A stretch of 64,000 nt of DNA, taken from Bradysia coprophila (Eukaryota > Arthropoda > Insecta > Diptera > Sciaridae). Below, piece after piece: positions 1 to 11,678 of this stretch (its first letter is position 1; each line of letters opens with the position of its first letter). Location of the stretch: positions 1,880,081 to 1,944,080 of the forward strand of contig NW_023503313.1 of NCBI RefSeq assembly GCF_014529535.1. Direction: 5' to 3'. A program made the position numbers and the translations under genes. A model generated the notes under the pieces. The model worked only from the letters and a program-made list of their open reading frames with translations. It was not told the origin of the DNA and did no database searches.

Positions 1-887
1 ATATTCAGCTGGTGCTCATTCTGCGCATAGGAAACATTTCACGATTTTATCTCAAAATTTTGCCGTTTACTCGATTTTAACATTATGTGATTCCCTGATT
101 AAAAATGCCCTCTACTAATATCAATAAAAATTTTCATGTGCACGACATAATCAGGTATGGACATTTTCATGCGCTCCGTGCATATGATAGAAAATCCATG
201 TTTGGTGTAATAGAAGATCCTATTAGTCCTCAAGTGACGAATGAAATATATATTTTTTTGAAAGATATCTCTGTCGTGCTAGACAAGTAAGATTTTACTT
301 ATTTTTAACTTGTCTGATATGTCACTCAAATGGCTTCTATATAACATCCGTCTGTAATTTCTACAATGTGTGACGGCTGAAGTACACACTAATCACAACC
401 CTAGTTATGATCATTCTAGAGTTCACAAATGAAAGTGGCCAATGTGACCTTGATACATTTCAACTAAAGCTTTCATCATCGAATGACATAAAAAGCTCCC
501 CGGTAATTGCGTAAATGAAAATAAAAACGAATCGATGTGTGTTGCGTGTAGTAGCTTCTAATAAATTTAATTTAATTTTAAATATTTTTCATTATAAATT
601 TCTTGCATTTTTTAAATATAAAATTTATTGCGTAATGCTAACAAAATGCGCTACACCTCGTAATGATACACATTTTACCGAGTACAGAACATTATGAGGT
701 TGGAATACGTTTTTTTTTTTAATTTTTTTTGTTATTGTTTTGTTTTTAGTTTCATTTTAGTATATCTAGTTCATTTGTGCTGATTAATTCACAAACCTTA
801 AACACTAGCAAATATCTAAATATCTAAATTGTAGTTAATGAATCGTATGCGTTCGCGGTTAATGATTTTGTTTCGTCTCTTTTGTTT
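1..887. other. AT-rich stretch 3' of Hem, no gene seen
   Basis: This stretch lies downstream of the Hem stop codon and probably includes the Hem 3' UTR, which would be read leftward. Short open frames at 105-290 and 515-697 have no recognisable domain, no convincing splice context and an AT-driven composition, so I do not call them genes. A T-rich tract occurs near 705-745. Confidence 0.5.
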
Positions 888-3800
888 TTAATTGAACAGA
901 GCCTGTTCTTGCTTATAAACCGCATGATAGGCGTTCCTTATCAACACATACGGGAAACAAGATTCGAGCAGGTCCATTGTCAAGAATGACGATTCTTGTA
1001 CGATTTGATCCAACAGCAGATAAATTGATTCTCGATTTTTGATTGCTTCACGGTCAGATTCCTGACCCAATCGCAGCAGTGACGAACTGGCCAGAGCCAA
1101 GAATTCCTTCATCCTATCTTCAATGTCCCCCTGTCCGCATATCGTAAACATTGCACCAAAAATATTGTTCACCGCCAATGCTATGCAATGCGTATTGTTC
1201 GAATGAGCTTCGAGCGACGCCCGATAGAACAGATTCTCGTTGCGTGCCAATTTGGGAATGGAAACGGCCACGAAAACCATCAGCAGGCATGCTATCAAGT
1301 GTTCGCCCTCATCGATTTCGGGCTTTTGTGTTCGCAAAGCATTGGCTAGTGTTGGATCGACACGACAATTTAAACCGGCTGCCGATGCCATTTCACACAT
1401 CACTTTCATTGAGTCGGTGCTGGGTGTCGCTTGGAAATCTTTCACCGAGCTTAGTAAGAAGGGAATTCGTTGGTCGAGCACGTCGACCAAAGCCTCTTGA
1501 GCCAGATGACGGAAGCTCAGAATCACTCCAATAATAGTCATGCGCTGCAGAACATTGTCCACTTGTTGCAATCGTTTGAATTGTTCCTTCATGACCTCCG
1601 GCTTATCGAAACTCGTACGCAGAGTAATCAAAACTTCCTTGTTGAGTATGACCATGCGCTTCAGTTCTTGCACTTGATTCGCGATGTGCCACATGAGCGT
1701 TTCGTTTAACAATTTTATTCCATACGGTCCCACTAATTCGGCCAGTGATCTCAATTCGTTGACATCCGAAAATTCTTCCGGATTGAATGGAATGCAACCC
1801 TCAGGTGTTATGCTGACGAATGCTCTCTGATTCATGGAAAACACAATGTGACCACCGCTAACCCTACGTAACAGTACGTCCGAATACCAAGTGTTGTACA
1901 GGGAAGCGATAGATTTTTCACCATGGCTGTCAGTCACTTGCGTCTGCTGCAGCAAACAATTATTGAACACTCGCGTGATGTCAATATGAACGTAATTTTC
2001 GACCGTTTGCAAGACATTCATGTATGCACGAACCGAGGCCAGCAGCTCCGATGGCTTAGCAATTTCCATCGTATCCGAATTGTACATGACCATGCCGACT
2101 AAGGCACGAGAAAATCGATTTTCCAAGTGCTGGCAAAGATATTCTCGTGGAGCGAATGCATATTCCCATACGTTGACGGTGGGACAGTAATTGATTGCGA
2201 AGCAGAGTTCGGTCAAAGCCATGTGTAGTTTGTCCATTGTTGTTAAATCTTCGCGAGTCTTGCGATAGCTTTCGTCGCCAGGCTTTCGTATGTCTTCCAT
2301 GTTTTTCTTATTTTTGTCCTTCTTCTTCCGATTGGCCGCTACCGACAGTATTTTCGCACAATGCTTCGGCAGCAATGCATCGGCCATTTGACACTGTTCG
2401 TCGCAGATTGTGGTGATAATATTCTTAGCCTCTTTTGCCATCTCATCCAAAAACATGTTCACGACCGACAGAGACCGTTCGCGGATGTGATGCCGTTCTT
2501 CCGGGCACATTTCGTGCGTACAATTCTGGAAATGGCTGCATATCAATGGGAAAGCGATTATGTATCGATTCTGTGCCGGAAACTCTAGACACATGTGAAA
2601 TTGATCTTCGAACATTTTGCTGTAGAAACAGAATATCGACAGATCCGACGTTTCTACCAGAATTTCATCCAAATTGTCAACCACTTTTGTGTGGAATACC
2701 ATTGAATCGAGCAGCCGGGCCAGGTCTCTGTGCTCGGTGATGCGAATTGCTGTTTTTGCCACACTCATGAACGTTTGCAATCGGAACCAATCCATACGAA
2801 ATGCACGGAAATCGAACACGTCATTTTCTTCCACTTGTTTCACCGACAAGTTAGCTACGGTGTTATACAACGAAGACAGTATGATGCTCTCCTCTTCCGG
2901 ACAAACCTGGAGATTTTGCATGCGAATGTTCAGATCGATAGCATCGTAGCCGGATAGGTATTGAACGTAGTAGCGTTGCATCACTTGACTGTATTTTCGA
3001 ACCAAGGCTCGCAGCTCTTCCATGTGAAATAGAAGTTCCGGTAATTGGCGATCGACCAAATCTTCCGTTGTCTTTCCTTTACTTTTCACGATGGGTGGAT
3101 TGTCGTTGTGTCTACAGAAGGAAAGTAAGAAGTTGTCGTACACAAACTAAGGACAAGTGACCTACCTCAACAGCCATAAAATCTCGTCTCTTGCGAAACA
3201 TAGACCAATGAAAATCAGCAATGCCTTCGGACCCAGTAGCCCCGGTTGATCAGTCAAAATCAGAGCCAATTCCTTCAGAGCCGTTCGCAAAAACTTTCTT
3301 CGTTCACGATGTAAGAAACTTGCCTTCTGAATCGCATGATTGTAGCAATCTTTCACTTCCGATATGCGTTTGCTGTACCCTTTCATTCCGTCGAATGTAT
3401 TCTGTATGTACTGATGTATGTGAATAACTTCGTCACGGAACAGGGCAATCACCCAGCCAGATTCCAATGCTGACAACCACATCGACGTTGCATCGTTACT
3501 CTGGCCCAGCAGCTGGTGCATTAACATGAACCCGAAAATGACCCAGCGATCCATTGCCTCGAGTGACACATATTCGCAGGACATTGTGTCCGTTTTCGAT
3601 GCTTTCAGTAACATTGCCGGATTGCCGACCAACGTAAGAATTTGCAATTCTCGCCACTTTTCTGCTGACAGATTTCTCACCGGATAGATATGATGCAATG
3701 ACAGCAATGCGCTCGTCAACAGACGATTATGCGGTATAAATTCTTCGGATAGTTTCTTCAGCGGTGCATCGTAGTCGATAATCATTTGGCCTAATCGGGG

Positions 3801-4310
3801 AAAACTTTGATCGCTTTGATTGTTTTGCATTTCGTAGGCCGCATTGAATAGACCGAGTACGGCTTTGCGGTCCTCGACGCGCGACAATAATATCATCAAC
3901 GATACGTATGTCGTCACCAATTCCAGGTAATTCTTAGTCAGTTCAAAATTCATCGTTATGTCCAGATGTATCTGGCACGCATCCATTGTGGTTAATATTT
4001 CGCAAACATTGTCCTTAAAATCGAGTAAATCGACGAACGTGTAGTAGTACAGCGACAGTGATTTGATGATTTCCGATTTAATGTTTGTTATTGCTGCTAA
4101 TCCTTTGATGTCAACATTGGGAAACCGTTTGACGATGAATTTGATGGACGATTCGAGTGATTTGTCGGACAGGAATCCCGGCTTTGATTTGGTGTCACCG
4201 CACGCCTTTTTGATGTTGTAGATGCGCGTTAAAATGCCACTTCCGCGATCATTTAAGATGATTAACTTTTCAGCGATCTTTTGCTGGCTTGGATTGAGAG
4301 AGCGAGCCAT
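888..4310 (-). CDS. Hem: Hem / NCKAP1 (Nap1, Kette), WAVE regulatory complex subunit
   Basis: Two exons, complement(888..3111, 3166..4310), joined across a 53-bp GT-AG intron that splits an Arg codon. They give 1122 aa, close to the roughly 1128 aa of animal NCKAP1. The protein is collinear with the family from the N-terminal [20 protein letters not shown], through [17 protein letters not shown] and [14 protein letters not shown], to the C-terminal [20 protein letters not shown]. In known biology this subunit pairs with CYFIP/Sra-1 in the five-part WAVE complex, which relays Rac signals to Arp2/3 actin nucleation at the membrane. It is an all-helical scaffold with no catalytic residues. An in-frame Met seven codons upstream (4331) would add MLQQKSN. 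I prefer the inner start because [10 protein letters not shown] aligns with the family N-terminus. No frameshift or stop is seen. Confidence 0.96.
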
Positions 4311-4331
4311 GTTTGATTTTTGTTGCAGCAA

Positions 4332-5040
4332 TTAATTACACATTGTTTACTGTAAATAAAGAAAACAACTGGTAAAGACACTCCGCTGATATACTGACAC
4401 TGTTTTTACATTTAACAATCAGAAATAACAAAAAAGGCGTCGCCCAGACTAATGTGTCGATTTGATATGGCGGATCATGCAATTCTGTTGAACGGGGAAA
4501 CATTTTGTTTATTGTCGAAAACGAATTGTGAACACTCTTTCCACATAATTTTATTTAGAAAATAAAAAACAAACTCAACGAATTCCAAGCAACCGATGAA
4601 TCGGACACTTGATTATACTCACCAGATAATGATTTACTGCAAAATTATTTAATTTAAATTCACCGAAACGTAAAATCGGGAACTATTTTTCCCAATCTAA
4701 TTGACGTTTATTCGTTTATGCGATTTTTAGGGTTGGTAGTCATGATTCATATATAACGATGACACTTGGAGCGCTACAAATTTGGTTCATTTTTTGGATA
4801 TACGCAGACACAGAAAAATTGCTTGATTTTACAGTCTTTTTTTGGGTATAAGAATGAAGCAAGAAATACATTTTATTTCTAAAAAAAAAAAAATTAAAAA
4901 AGTGGGTAAAATTCTACTTTTTGTTACAATCCAATCATTTTGTAATACGCTTCATTCATGGTACAAAACATTTTGTACAAGAAAAACCAACTTAACAAAA
5001 CAATAATTTCAAAAATCTTCATGCCATTTCAGCCAAGGTA
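4332..5040. other. Hem upstream region, no gene seen
   Basis: AT-rich sequence between the Hem start and the first TATA-poor MITE. It should contain the Hem 5' UTR and promoter, but I see no convincing core-promoter motif. A poly-A tract occurs near 4880. Confidence 0.4.
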
Positions 5041-5300
5041 ACATACTGAAGGTAACGCAAACCCTCAGGGAATAGCAAGAAATACGGATCCAAAGTTTCG
5101 GGTGAATATAAGATTTGTTATCTTGCATCCGTGACGTTTGGCGTGATAATATTGTTGGAACTGCATTGTTTAGCATTGAATTTTGGCATGTGTTGCAACC
5201 TAACAAAGTGAATTTGACTTGTGTCCAACATTATCAAAACTATATTCACCCGAAACTTTGGATCCGTATGTTCTTGCGGATTTACGTTACCTTCAGTGTT
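5041..5300. mobile_element. MITE copy 1 with CATACTGAAGGTAACGCAAA ends
   Basis: The left end CATACTGAAGGTAACGCAAA is answered by an inverted right end (TTTACGTTACCTTCAGTG). Inside these is a second inverted pair, ACGGATCCAAAGTTTCGGGT and its complement. The interior has no coding capacity. A second copy lies at 7385-7667 in the opposite orientation and aligns over the whole length. This identifies a short non-autonomous DNA element. I do not see a clear target-site duplication. Confidence 0.75.
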
Positions 5301-5675
5301 TATATACTTTGATTTCAGCAGTTGAAGTCAAGGTGTTACAACATTTATGTATTAGGTTGGCACATAGGGGTTGGCAGGTCTCAGCTCCTTTTCTCAATGA
5401 AAATATATATACTATACTCTATCCCAACCATAAAAATACGATCTATAAATAAATATGTTCAGAACTTGACAGTAGAGTTCCGATTATATCGGATTAAATT
5501 CAGAACTTGTCTTGTCAGGTCAGAGAGATGAAAAGTCTTCAATACGATTTTAACGTCGTCACTTTGATTTCATTAGAAGACAGAATTCACAAATTTATTT
5601 TATTTAATTTACTGAGTCGCACAATTATTCAACTGAGTCAAGTAAAATGTCAAATTCTCTGCAATATGTGAAATG

Positions 5676-6260
5676 TCAACGTGGAAGATCTTCTAGAGCG
5701 ATACCTCGTGTCCGGCACATTATCTTATATTGATTCCAAATGCGGTCCGTTTTATTGTTGGCTTTGTAGTCGATGACGTCTTTTTCGTGGTATGCAGCAT
5801 TTTGGATCTTCTGCTTCTCATAGTCAGCAGCATTTTGGATTTTCAGCTTTTCCAAGTCTACAGCATTTTGGATTTTGTTCTGCTCCACGATCGCTTTTCT
5901 CTTTGTTTTGGCGATTGCCCTTTGTACGGCTTCGAGCAAAGTGTCATCTGTCGCTGTATTCGAAAGACTGTCCGGTATTTCAAATGACGAATCGATAGAT
6001 GATGTTATGCTCGAATTTTGTAACTCTGGCTCTTCAATCTTACTCGCATTGGCTATATGAACACCATCAGGTTCAGGAGCCGTCACGTCGGTGGGAGAAT
6101 TGGAAGCGATTTGTACAGTTTCTCTGGTCGAATCGCCATCATCAATATTCGGTGAGAACGTTTCGATCGGTGTGTTGGTCAAATCGATGCTACTAGAATC
6201 ACTATCCAGTCTCATTTGCTTGGTATTCTCCAGATGAGTTGCTGTACTTTCTATCGGCAT
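5676..6260 (-). CDS. Unrecognised 194-aa protein with KIQNA repeats
   Basis: Single-exon ORF that I do not recognise. Residues 1-110 are acidic, Ser/Thr-rich and probably disordered. Residues about 110-165 are charged and repetitive. KIQNA occurs three times at spacings of 11 residues (KIQNAVDLEKL, KIQNAADYEKQ, KIQNAAYHEKD), which suggests a long helix or coiled coil. The C-terminus, ending GIALEDLPR, is hydrophilic and has no membrane segment or signal peptide. The ORF sits between two inverted copies of the same MITE, so it could be a lineage-specific gene or a captured fragment. An uninterrupted frame of this length in DNA with about 35-40% GC supports coding, but no function can be assigned. 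Confidence 0.5.
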   Translation of the reverse strand: MPIESTATHLENTKQMRLDSDSSSIDLTNTPIETFSPNIDDGDSTRETVQIASNSPTDVTAPEPDGVHIANASKIEEPELQNSSITSSIDSSFEIPDSLSNTATDDTLLEAVQRAIAKTKRKAIVEQNKIQNAVDLEKLKIQNAADYEKQKIQNAAYHEKDVIDYKANNKTDRIWNQYKIMCRTRGIALEDLPR

Positions 6261-7384
6261 ATTTCGGTGTATTCTGTGTTTTGTGCCTTTTTTCTCTTGG
6301 TGTGTATTCCATAATTATTTGCAGATGGCTGATAACGAATAATTTTCTTTATATTTAAATAATACTGCGAAGTTGTTTGTTTGTTTTTTAAATGCTTTCG
6401 TTGTCAAAATTAGTGTAATGTGTCACTGGCAGAGTTCGCACCGAACTCTGTTCTAAAGTTGTAGTGTTGCCAAACGTTTTTAGACTGTGATGATGATGAA
6501 AAGTGTTCATTAAAATTGGGTTGTGACTAAAGTCAAAATGAGTACTTTTCTCTACATTTCCTTTTGTTGTGAATTTTGACGAGTCCCGCAAGAAGCTATC
6601 ATTATAATTTTGTAACTGCCTAGTTTATTTCGAAGTAATTTTCGCTAAAGTCAAAAGACAATGTGACGTAAAGTTTTGAACTTGCTGATCTCTGTCAGAA
6701 GATTACTGCTGTCAATAGAAAATTTGACAACGTTGCCTGATGGCCTCCTCTGTAGACTACTGTTCTAGCAAACAATGAAAATGTTTTCAGACGCACTAGC
6801 ACTGTAAAAATAAAACCCTTTTAGCACAATTATACTTTATTCGTTATCCCATCCGGAAAATTGTCATTACATGTATGTTGTGTCCCCCACGGAAATCGTT
6901 CATTACATGTTGACAGGTGAATCATTACATGATTTAAATGTGGTAATTCCGTGTAATTGCGGAAAATTGTGTTGAATATAATGTTCCCCAGACCGCCATT
7001 ATTTTACGGGGGCCTTCAACTGCATTTCGTAATTTCACCTGGAATTGTATGTACTAAAAAATATGAAAATCACGGCATAGCTCAGCGGAATTTTGCGTAG
7101 CTTCATAACTTCCTCCATAAAAAGCCTAGGAACATATGTACAGCGATAGACTGATTAACACATTTCAAAAGATTGCTGCTTCACAACAATTCGCCTTGTC
7201 GGTTGGCATGTAGGTAGAGGCGTCACATTTTTGTTATATACAGTGTTAAAAGAGAGTCGAAATTTTGACATATCACCCATCGAGCTCAGTTAAATTAACT
7301 GGTTTTTCCCCTGTTTTTACGCTCTTTTAACACTGTATAGACTGTTATGATCAGAGCGAGAAACCCGAAGACTTGCCTTGGGGC

Positions 7385-7667
7385 AAGGTAAATATACATA
7401 CTGAAGGTAACGCAAATCCACAATACCACACGGATCCAAAGTTTCGGGTGAATATAATCTTTATAATGTTGGACACAAGTCAAATTCACTTTGTTATGTT
7501 GCAGCACATGCCAACACTCAATACTAAACAACGCAGTTCCAACAACATGATCATGCCAAATGTCACGGATGCAACATAACAAATCTTATATTCACCCGCA
7601 ACTTTGGATCCGTATTTCTTGCTATTCCCTGAGGGTCTGCGTTACCTTCAGTATGTATATTTACCTT
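7385..7667. mobile_element. MITE copy 2 (opposite orientation to copy 1)
   Basis: The terminal inverted repeat is about 30 bp. AAGGTAAATATACATACTGA opens the element, and its complement TCAGTATGTATATTTACCTT closes it. Its reverse complement aligns with 5041-5300 throughout, including GGATCCAAAGTTTCGGGTGA and the central TTGTTGGAACTGC. The phrase GCCTTGGGGTACTTGTCAAA follows immediately and recurs about 87 bp further on (7669 and 7756), a small local duplication. Confidence 0.78.
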
Positions 7668-8019
7668 GGCCTTGGGGTACTTGTCAAAGTATTTGCTTCC
7701 CTTTCAACGCGGTACATTGAGGGCGGGAGGACAGAAGACCAGTTTATTTTAACTTGCCTTGGGGTACTTGTCAAAATATATTCTTCTCTTTCATCATAAC
7801 ACTTCATTTTTTTGTGTAACAACTTCACATTGATTCATTCCCGCATGAAATGTCACAGCAGTGAAGTTTGTTCATGAAAAAATAATTCAGTGACACATTA
7901 ACAAAACGTATACTAAAATGTAATAACTAGTCTGAGAGAAAAAACTTTACATTTCAGTATTAATTTCAAAACAACCTTTTCCTATTTACCCCTGGCACCT
8001 TCTGAAAACATTAAACACC

Positions 8020-8319
8020 TTAGACGATTAGGCAGTTTCGCGGCTGGTCTTCCACTGTGCCTGACAAATCATTAGAAATTAGAAATTCCGGGTCCAAATC
8101 GTCGATTGATGGGTCCATGTTCATATTGTTTACATTTTGTCCACAGGGCTCCTGACAAATCGCGACGTAGACGACCGTCTTTGTTGAAACGGCACACAGG
8201 TAAGGCTTTAATGACTCAGGCACGATATCCTCTGCGATTTCTTTCATTTTACGTTTTCTGTCTTTCGCTTCGACCAATCGTTGATATTTGTCGACGTTAA
8301 TGGCTTTTCGTCGTCCCAT
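8020..8319 (-). CDS. Unrecognised 99-aa basic/acidic small protein
   Basis: Short single-exon ORF, not recognised. The first 30 residues are strongly basic (MGRRKAINVDKYQRLVEAKD, then RKRKMKEIAED), like a nuclear-localisation or nucleic-acid-binding segment. A short hydrophobic, Cys-containing middle (YLCAVSTKTVVYVAICQEPC) follows, then an acidic tail rich in Asp and Asn. There is no signal peptide. It could be a small lineage-specific gene, an exon of a larger gene or a decayed fragment. Its isolation among MITEs makes the call tentative. Confidence 0.3.
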   Translation of the reverse strand: MGRRKAINVDKYQRLVEAKDRKRKMKEIAEDIVPESLKPYLCAVSTKTVVYVAICQEPCGQNVNNMNMDPSIDDLDPEFLISNDLSGTVEDQPRNCLIV

Positions 8320-8506
8320 TTTGTATGTTCAACTGCAAATAATTTTTTTTTAGGTCAGACGCTTGGTCTTCTATAGAAATGTTACAAATCGGATGTTATA
8401 ACCGTTACAAATGTCACATCGTTTATAACATTTGACGCATGCATCGAATTTTCGCTGTGCAAAAAGCTCTGCTTGAAACGGCACCAGTTTTTTTTTGTCA
8501 CATGTT

Positions 8507-8807
8507 AGGTTTTTTTTGTTTTCTCTATATTTCTCCTTAATTAATGCGTTAATTAGTAATTTTTTCTTCACTAATTAAAGAATTAATTATTTGCCATACA
8601 ATTGTCGAATTTATTTTGTCAAATTATTTGAAACATTGATGCTATTTGCTCTTAAACGTTTGTTTGGTTAATATAATTAACATTTGATGTATAATCAAAA
8701 AAAAAAAATCGACAATTGTGTGGCAAATAATTAATTTTTTAATTAGTGAAGAAAAAATTACTAATTTACGCATTAATTAAGGAGAAACATAGAAAACAAA
8801 AAAAAAC
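8507..8807. mobile_element. Hairpin MITE, AT-rich arms of about 95 bp
   Basis: Sequence at about 8510-8610 (containing TTAATGCGTTAATTAGTAAT) is repeated in inverted orientation at about 8709-8806, almost base for base, around a spacer of about 100 bp. The arms are very AT-rich and contain ATTAATTATTTGCC. There is no ORF. The structure fits a foldback MITE, but no target duplication was identified. Confidence 0.65.
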
Positions 8808-9118
8808 TTATCGTTTTCAAAAAAGTGTTCTTTATGATAGTTACAGGATATGTAGAAGAGAGGAATGATGGTCTTTTTTGTGTGTGTGTGTCTGTTTCTT
8901 TATATGGTTTTCGTATGGTGCATGTGAAATTAAGTTGTTGTTTCAGAAAATTGTTTTTTTTTGCGGGAATTTTTTCCCGGAGAATTGTTTGGCACTAAGG
9001 GCGCTTCGACATCTTCAAAATTTTCCTCTATTATCACACGACATTTATTTTCCAAGTCTTTGAATGAAGCCGCGTTTCTTAGCTTGTCGCAGAAATTTAT
9101 TAGCTAGTTTAATAGGTT

Positions 9119-9127
9119 AATCGCGCC
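9119..9127. repeat. Target-site duplication, left (AATCGCGCC)
   Basis: The 9-bp AATCGCGCC directly abuts the left end of the foldback element and is repeated exactly at 11679-11687 next to its right end. Confidence 0.82.
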
Positions 9128-9707
9128 ATTGTCCTGAAATTTCGACGACATGAGTATCGGCGACTTCATGAAGAAACGGCGAGTAGTCGCCGTTTCTTCA
9201 GGAAGTCACTGTTTCTTCAGGAAGTCACCGTTTCTTCAGGAAGTCGTCGTTTCTTCTCGTCGTTTCTTCAAGAAGTCACAGTTTCTTCAGGATGTCGCCG
9301 TTTTTGGTAAAAAGTGGCGACTTTCTGTAGAAACGATGACTTCCTGAAGAAACGACGGGAAGAAACGGTGAATTTATTAGAAATGACAAGTTCCTGAAGA
9401 AACGGAGACGGAAGTTTCTTGTCGTTTTTTCAGGAACTCACCGTTTCTTTTCATCGTTTCTTCAGGAAGTCGCCGTTTCTTCTTGTCGTTTCTTCAGGAA
9501 GTGAACGATTTCGAAGAAGTGGTGACATTCTAAAAAACTGTGACTTTCTGAAGAAGTGAGACCGAAGAACCACAAAAAAACAATTAGAACATTTCCCTAT
9601 AACACAGGCCACACAAATCGACGAGCTGCTGAAGTGGAGCCAGGCGAAAGTTTGGCAAGAAAGTTGTCCATAAATTCAGCATGTATACTGAAGTTACAGA
9701 CAAATTA

Positions 9708-9917
9708 CCTGACAACTGCTTTTTGATACATTTCGTAAAAGGATGAATTCCCTATGGCTGAACAAATAGCTGTATTTTATCCTTATGTGACTAAAAGAAA
9801 TTTGCTAACCATAGGCAATTTACCCTTTTACGAAATACATCGAAAACGCGATTTATTCAACCATATGGAACTCATCCTTTTACAAAATGTATCAAAAACC
9901 AGTTGTCAGGTACTTTG
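9708..9917. repeat. Inner inverted repeat within the foldback element
   Basis: The segment at 9708-9761 (ACCTGACAACTGCTTTTTGA, then TACATTTCGTAAAAGGATGA) returns inverted at 9864-9917 with a few differences. The TTCGTAAAAGGATG motif appears again, diverged, at about 11072-11170 on the far side of the satellite. This suggests that an older hairpin element was split by satellite expansion. Confidence 0.65.
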
Positions 9918-9918
9918 G

Positions 9919-11057
9919 CCGGCGCCCGGCTCGGCGTGTTAAAACGCTTTTTATGCGGCTAATTATTAGACGATGCGAGAGAAAAAAAATTAACTCCTAA
10001 GTTACCGACACCGTTCCGGCGCCCGGCTCGCATTGCGGCCCTCCGCTTCGCTCCGGGGCAATGGGCCGGATCGCTCGGCGTGTTAAAACGCTTTTTATGC
10101 GGCTAATTATTAGACGATGCGAGAAAAAAAAATTAACTCCCAAGTTACCGACACCGTTCCGGCGCCCGGCTCGCATTGCGGCCCTCCGCTTCGCTCCGGG
10201 GCAATGGGCCGGATCGCTCGGCGTGTTAAAACGCTTTTTATGCGGCTAATTATTAGACGATGCGAGAAAAAAAAATTAACTCCCAAGTTACCGACACCGT
10301 TCCGGCGCCCGGCTCGCATTGCGGCCCTCCGCTTCGCTCCGGGGCAATGGGCCGGATCGCTCGGCGTGTTAAAACGCTTTTTATGCGGCTAATTATTAGA
10401 CGATGCGAGAGAAAAAAAATTAACTCCTAAGTTACCGACACCGTTCCGGCGCCCGGCTCGCATTGCGGCCCTCCGCTTCGCTCCGGGGCAATGGGCCGGA
10501 TCGCTCGGCGTGTTAAAACGCTTTTTATGCGGCTAATTATTAGACGATGCGAGAAAAAAAAATTAACTCCCAAGTTACCGACACCGTTCCGGCGCCCGGC
10601 TCGCATTGCGGCCCTCCGCTTCGCTCCGGGGCAATGGGCCGGATCGCTCGGCGTGTTAAAACGCTTTTTATGCGGCTAATTATTAGACGATGCGAGAAAA
10701 AAAAATTAACTCCCAAGTTACCGACACCGTTCCGGCGCCCGGCTCGCATTGCGGCCCTCCGCTTCGCTCCGGGGCAATGGGCCGGATCGCTCGGCGTGTT
10801 AAAACGCTTTTTATGCGGCTAATTATTAGACGATGCGAGAGAAAAAAAATTAACTCCTAAGTTACCGACACCGTTCCGGCGCCCGGCTCGCATTGCGGCC
10901 CTCCGCTTCGCTCCGGGGCAATGGGCCGGATCGCTCGGCGTGTTAAAACGCTTTTTATGCGGCTAATTATTAGACGATGCGAGAGAAAAAAAATTAACTC
11001 CCAAGTTACCGACACCGTTCCGGCCGGATCGCTCGGCGTGTTAAAACGCTTTTTATG
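9919..11057. repeat. GC-rich 143-bp tandem satellite with three-unit higher-order period
   Basis: CCGTTCCGGC recurs at 10011, 10154, 10297, 10441, 10584, 10727 and 10871, and the truncated CCGTTCCGG at 11015. Steps are therefore 143 or 144 bp, about 7.5 units. The variant carrying GAGAGAAAAAAAA and CTCCTAAG recurs every third unit (about 9976, 10406 and 10836), giving a 430-bp higher-order repeat with near-identical copies. Both terminal units carry internal deletions. The left one joins GGCTCG directly to GCGTG, and the right one joins CCGG to CCGGATCG. Each unit contains GGCCCTCCGCTTCGCTCCGG, far richer in GC than the surroundings and able to fold. Open frames through this array are by-products of the repeat, not genes. 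Confidence 0.9.
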
Positions 11058-11678
11058 TAAAATGAAAATTCATTTCGTAAAAAGATGCATTCTGTAAGGA
11101 CGAACCAAACTCCTTTACGTTACAATTCGTAAAAGGATGTATTCTATAAGAACCAACAAAACGCCTTTACGGCGAGAAGAAAATTAGGAATCGAAATCGA
11201 AATTTCAGCTCAACTCAAAAATAAGCCTCTATACGTAGATTTAATTCATTTAAATTAAAATATGAAACTGTTTATTTTATTTGCTTTAGTTGGTTGCAAT
11301 CAGAGGCTGTTTCATCTCACTGTTTCTTCTGGAAGTCGTTGTTTCTTCTCGTCGTTTCTTCAGGAAGTCGACGGTTTCGAAGAAACAGCGACTTTCTGAA
11401 AAAACGGCGACATGTACTGACGCCTCTCCAGATTTTCTGAAGAAACGACGAGAAGAAACGACGACTTCCAGAAGAAACGGTGACTTCCTGAAGAAACAGT
11501 GACTTTCTGAAGAAACGGTGACTTCCTGGAGAAACGACGAGAAGAAACGGCGACTTTAGTGGCCGTTACTTCTCGTCGTTTCTTCAGGAAGTCACCGTTT
11601 CTTCTCGTCGTTTCTTCAGGAAATCACCGTTTCTTCAGGAAGTCACCGATACTCATGTCGTCGAAATTTCAGGACAAT

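Larger units (their letters stand above)
9128..11678. mobile_element. Foldback (FB-like) transposon, 2.55 kb
   Basis: The ends are inverted copies: ATTGTCCTGAAATTTCGACG at the left and its complement at the right, continuing through CATGAGTATCGG. Beyond this each arm (about 9150-9545 and 11300-11660) is a ladder of short variable repeats built from GTTTCTTCAGGAAGTC, with GTCGTTTCTTC variants and changes of direction. A perfect 9-bp duplication, AATCGCGCC, flanks the element. Long inverted arms made of tandem subrepeats plus a 9-bp duplication are the known hallmarks of Drosophila FB elements, which are linked to the Mutator-like superfamily. The core holds an inner inverted repeat (9708-9761 with 9864-9917) and a GC-rich satellite (9919-11057). 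No transposase is present, so the copy is non-autonomous. Confidence 0.83.

Noticed and set aside
1151-2957. Many plus-strand frames of 70-130 codons opposite Hem.
   Set aside because: Shadows of the conserved minus-strand coding sequence, with no family match of their own.
10061-10822. Repeated open frames of 62-91 codons with identical translations (MGRIARRVKTLF type).
   Set aside because: They are frames through the 143-bp satellite, recur exactly with its period and have no independent coding evidence.
9919-11057. GC-rich block as bacterial contamination or horizontal transfer.
   Set aside because: It is a tandem satellite bounded inside an element with its own target duplication, with no bacterial gene.
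9150-11660. Regularly spaced short repeats that could suggest a CRISPR array.
   Set aside because: The genome is eukaryotic, the repeats have no unique spacers, change orientation and form arms of a foldback element.
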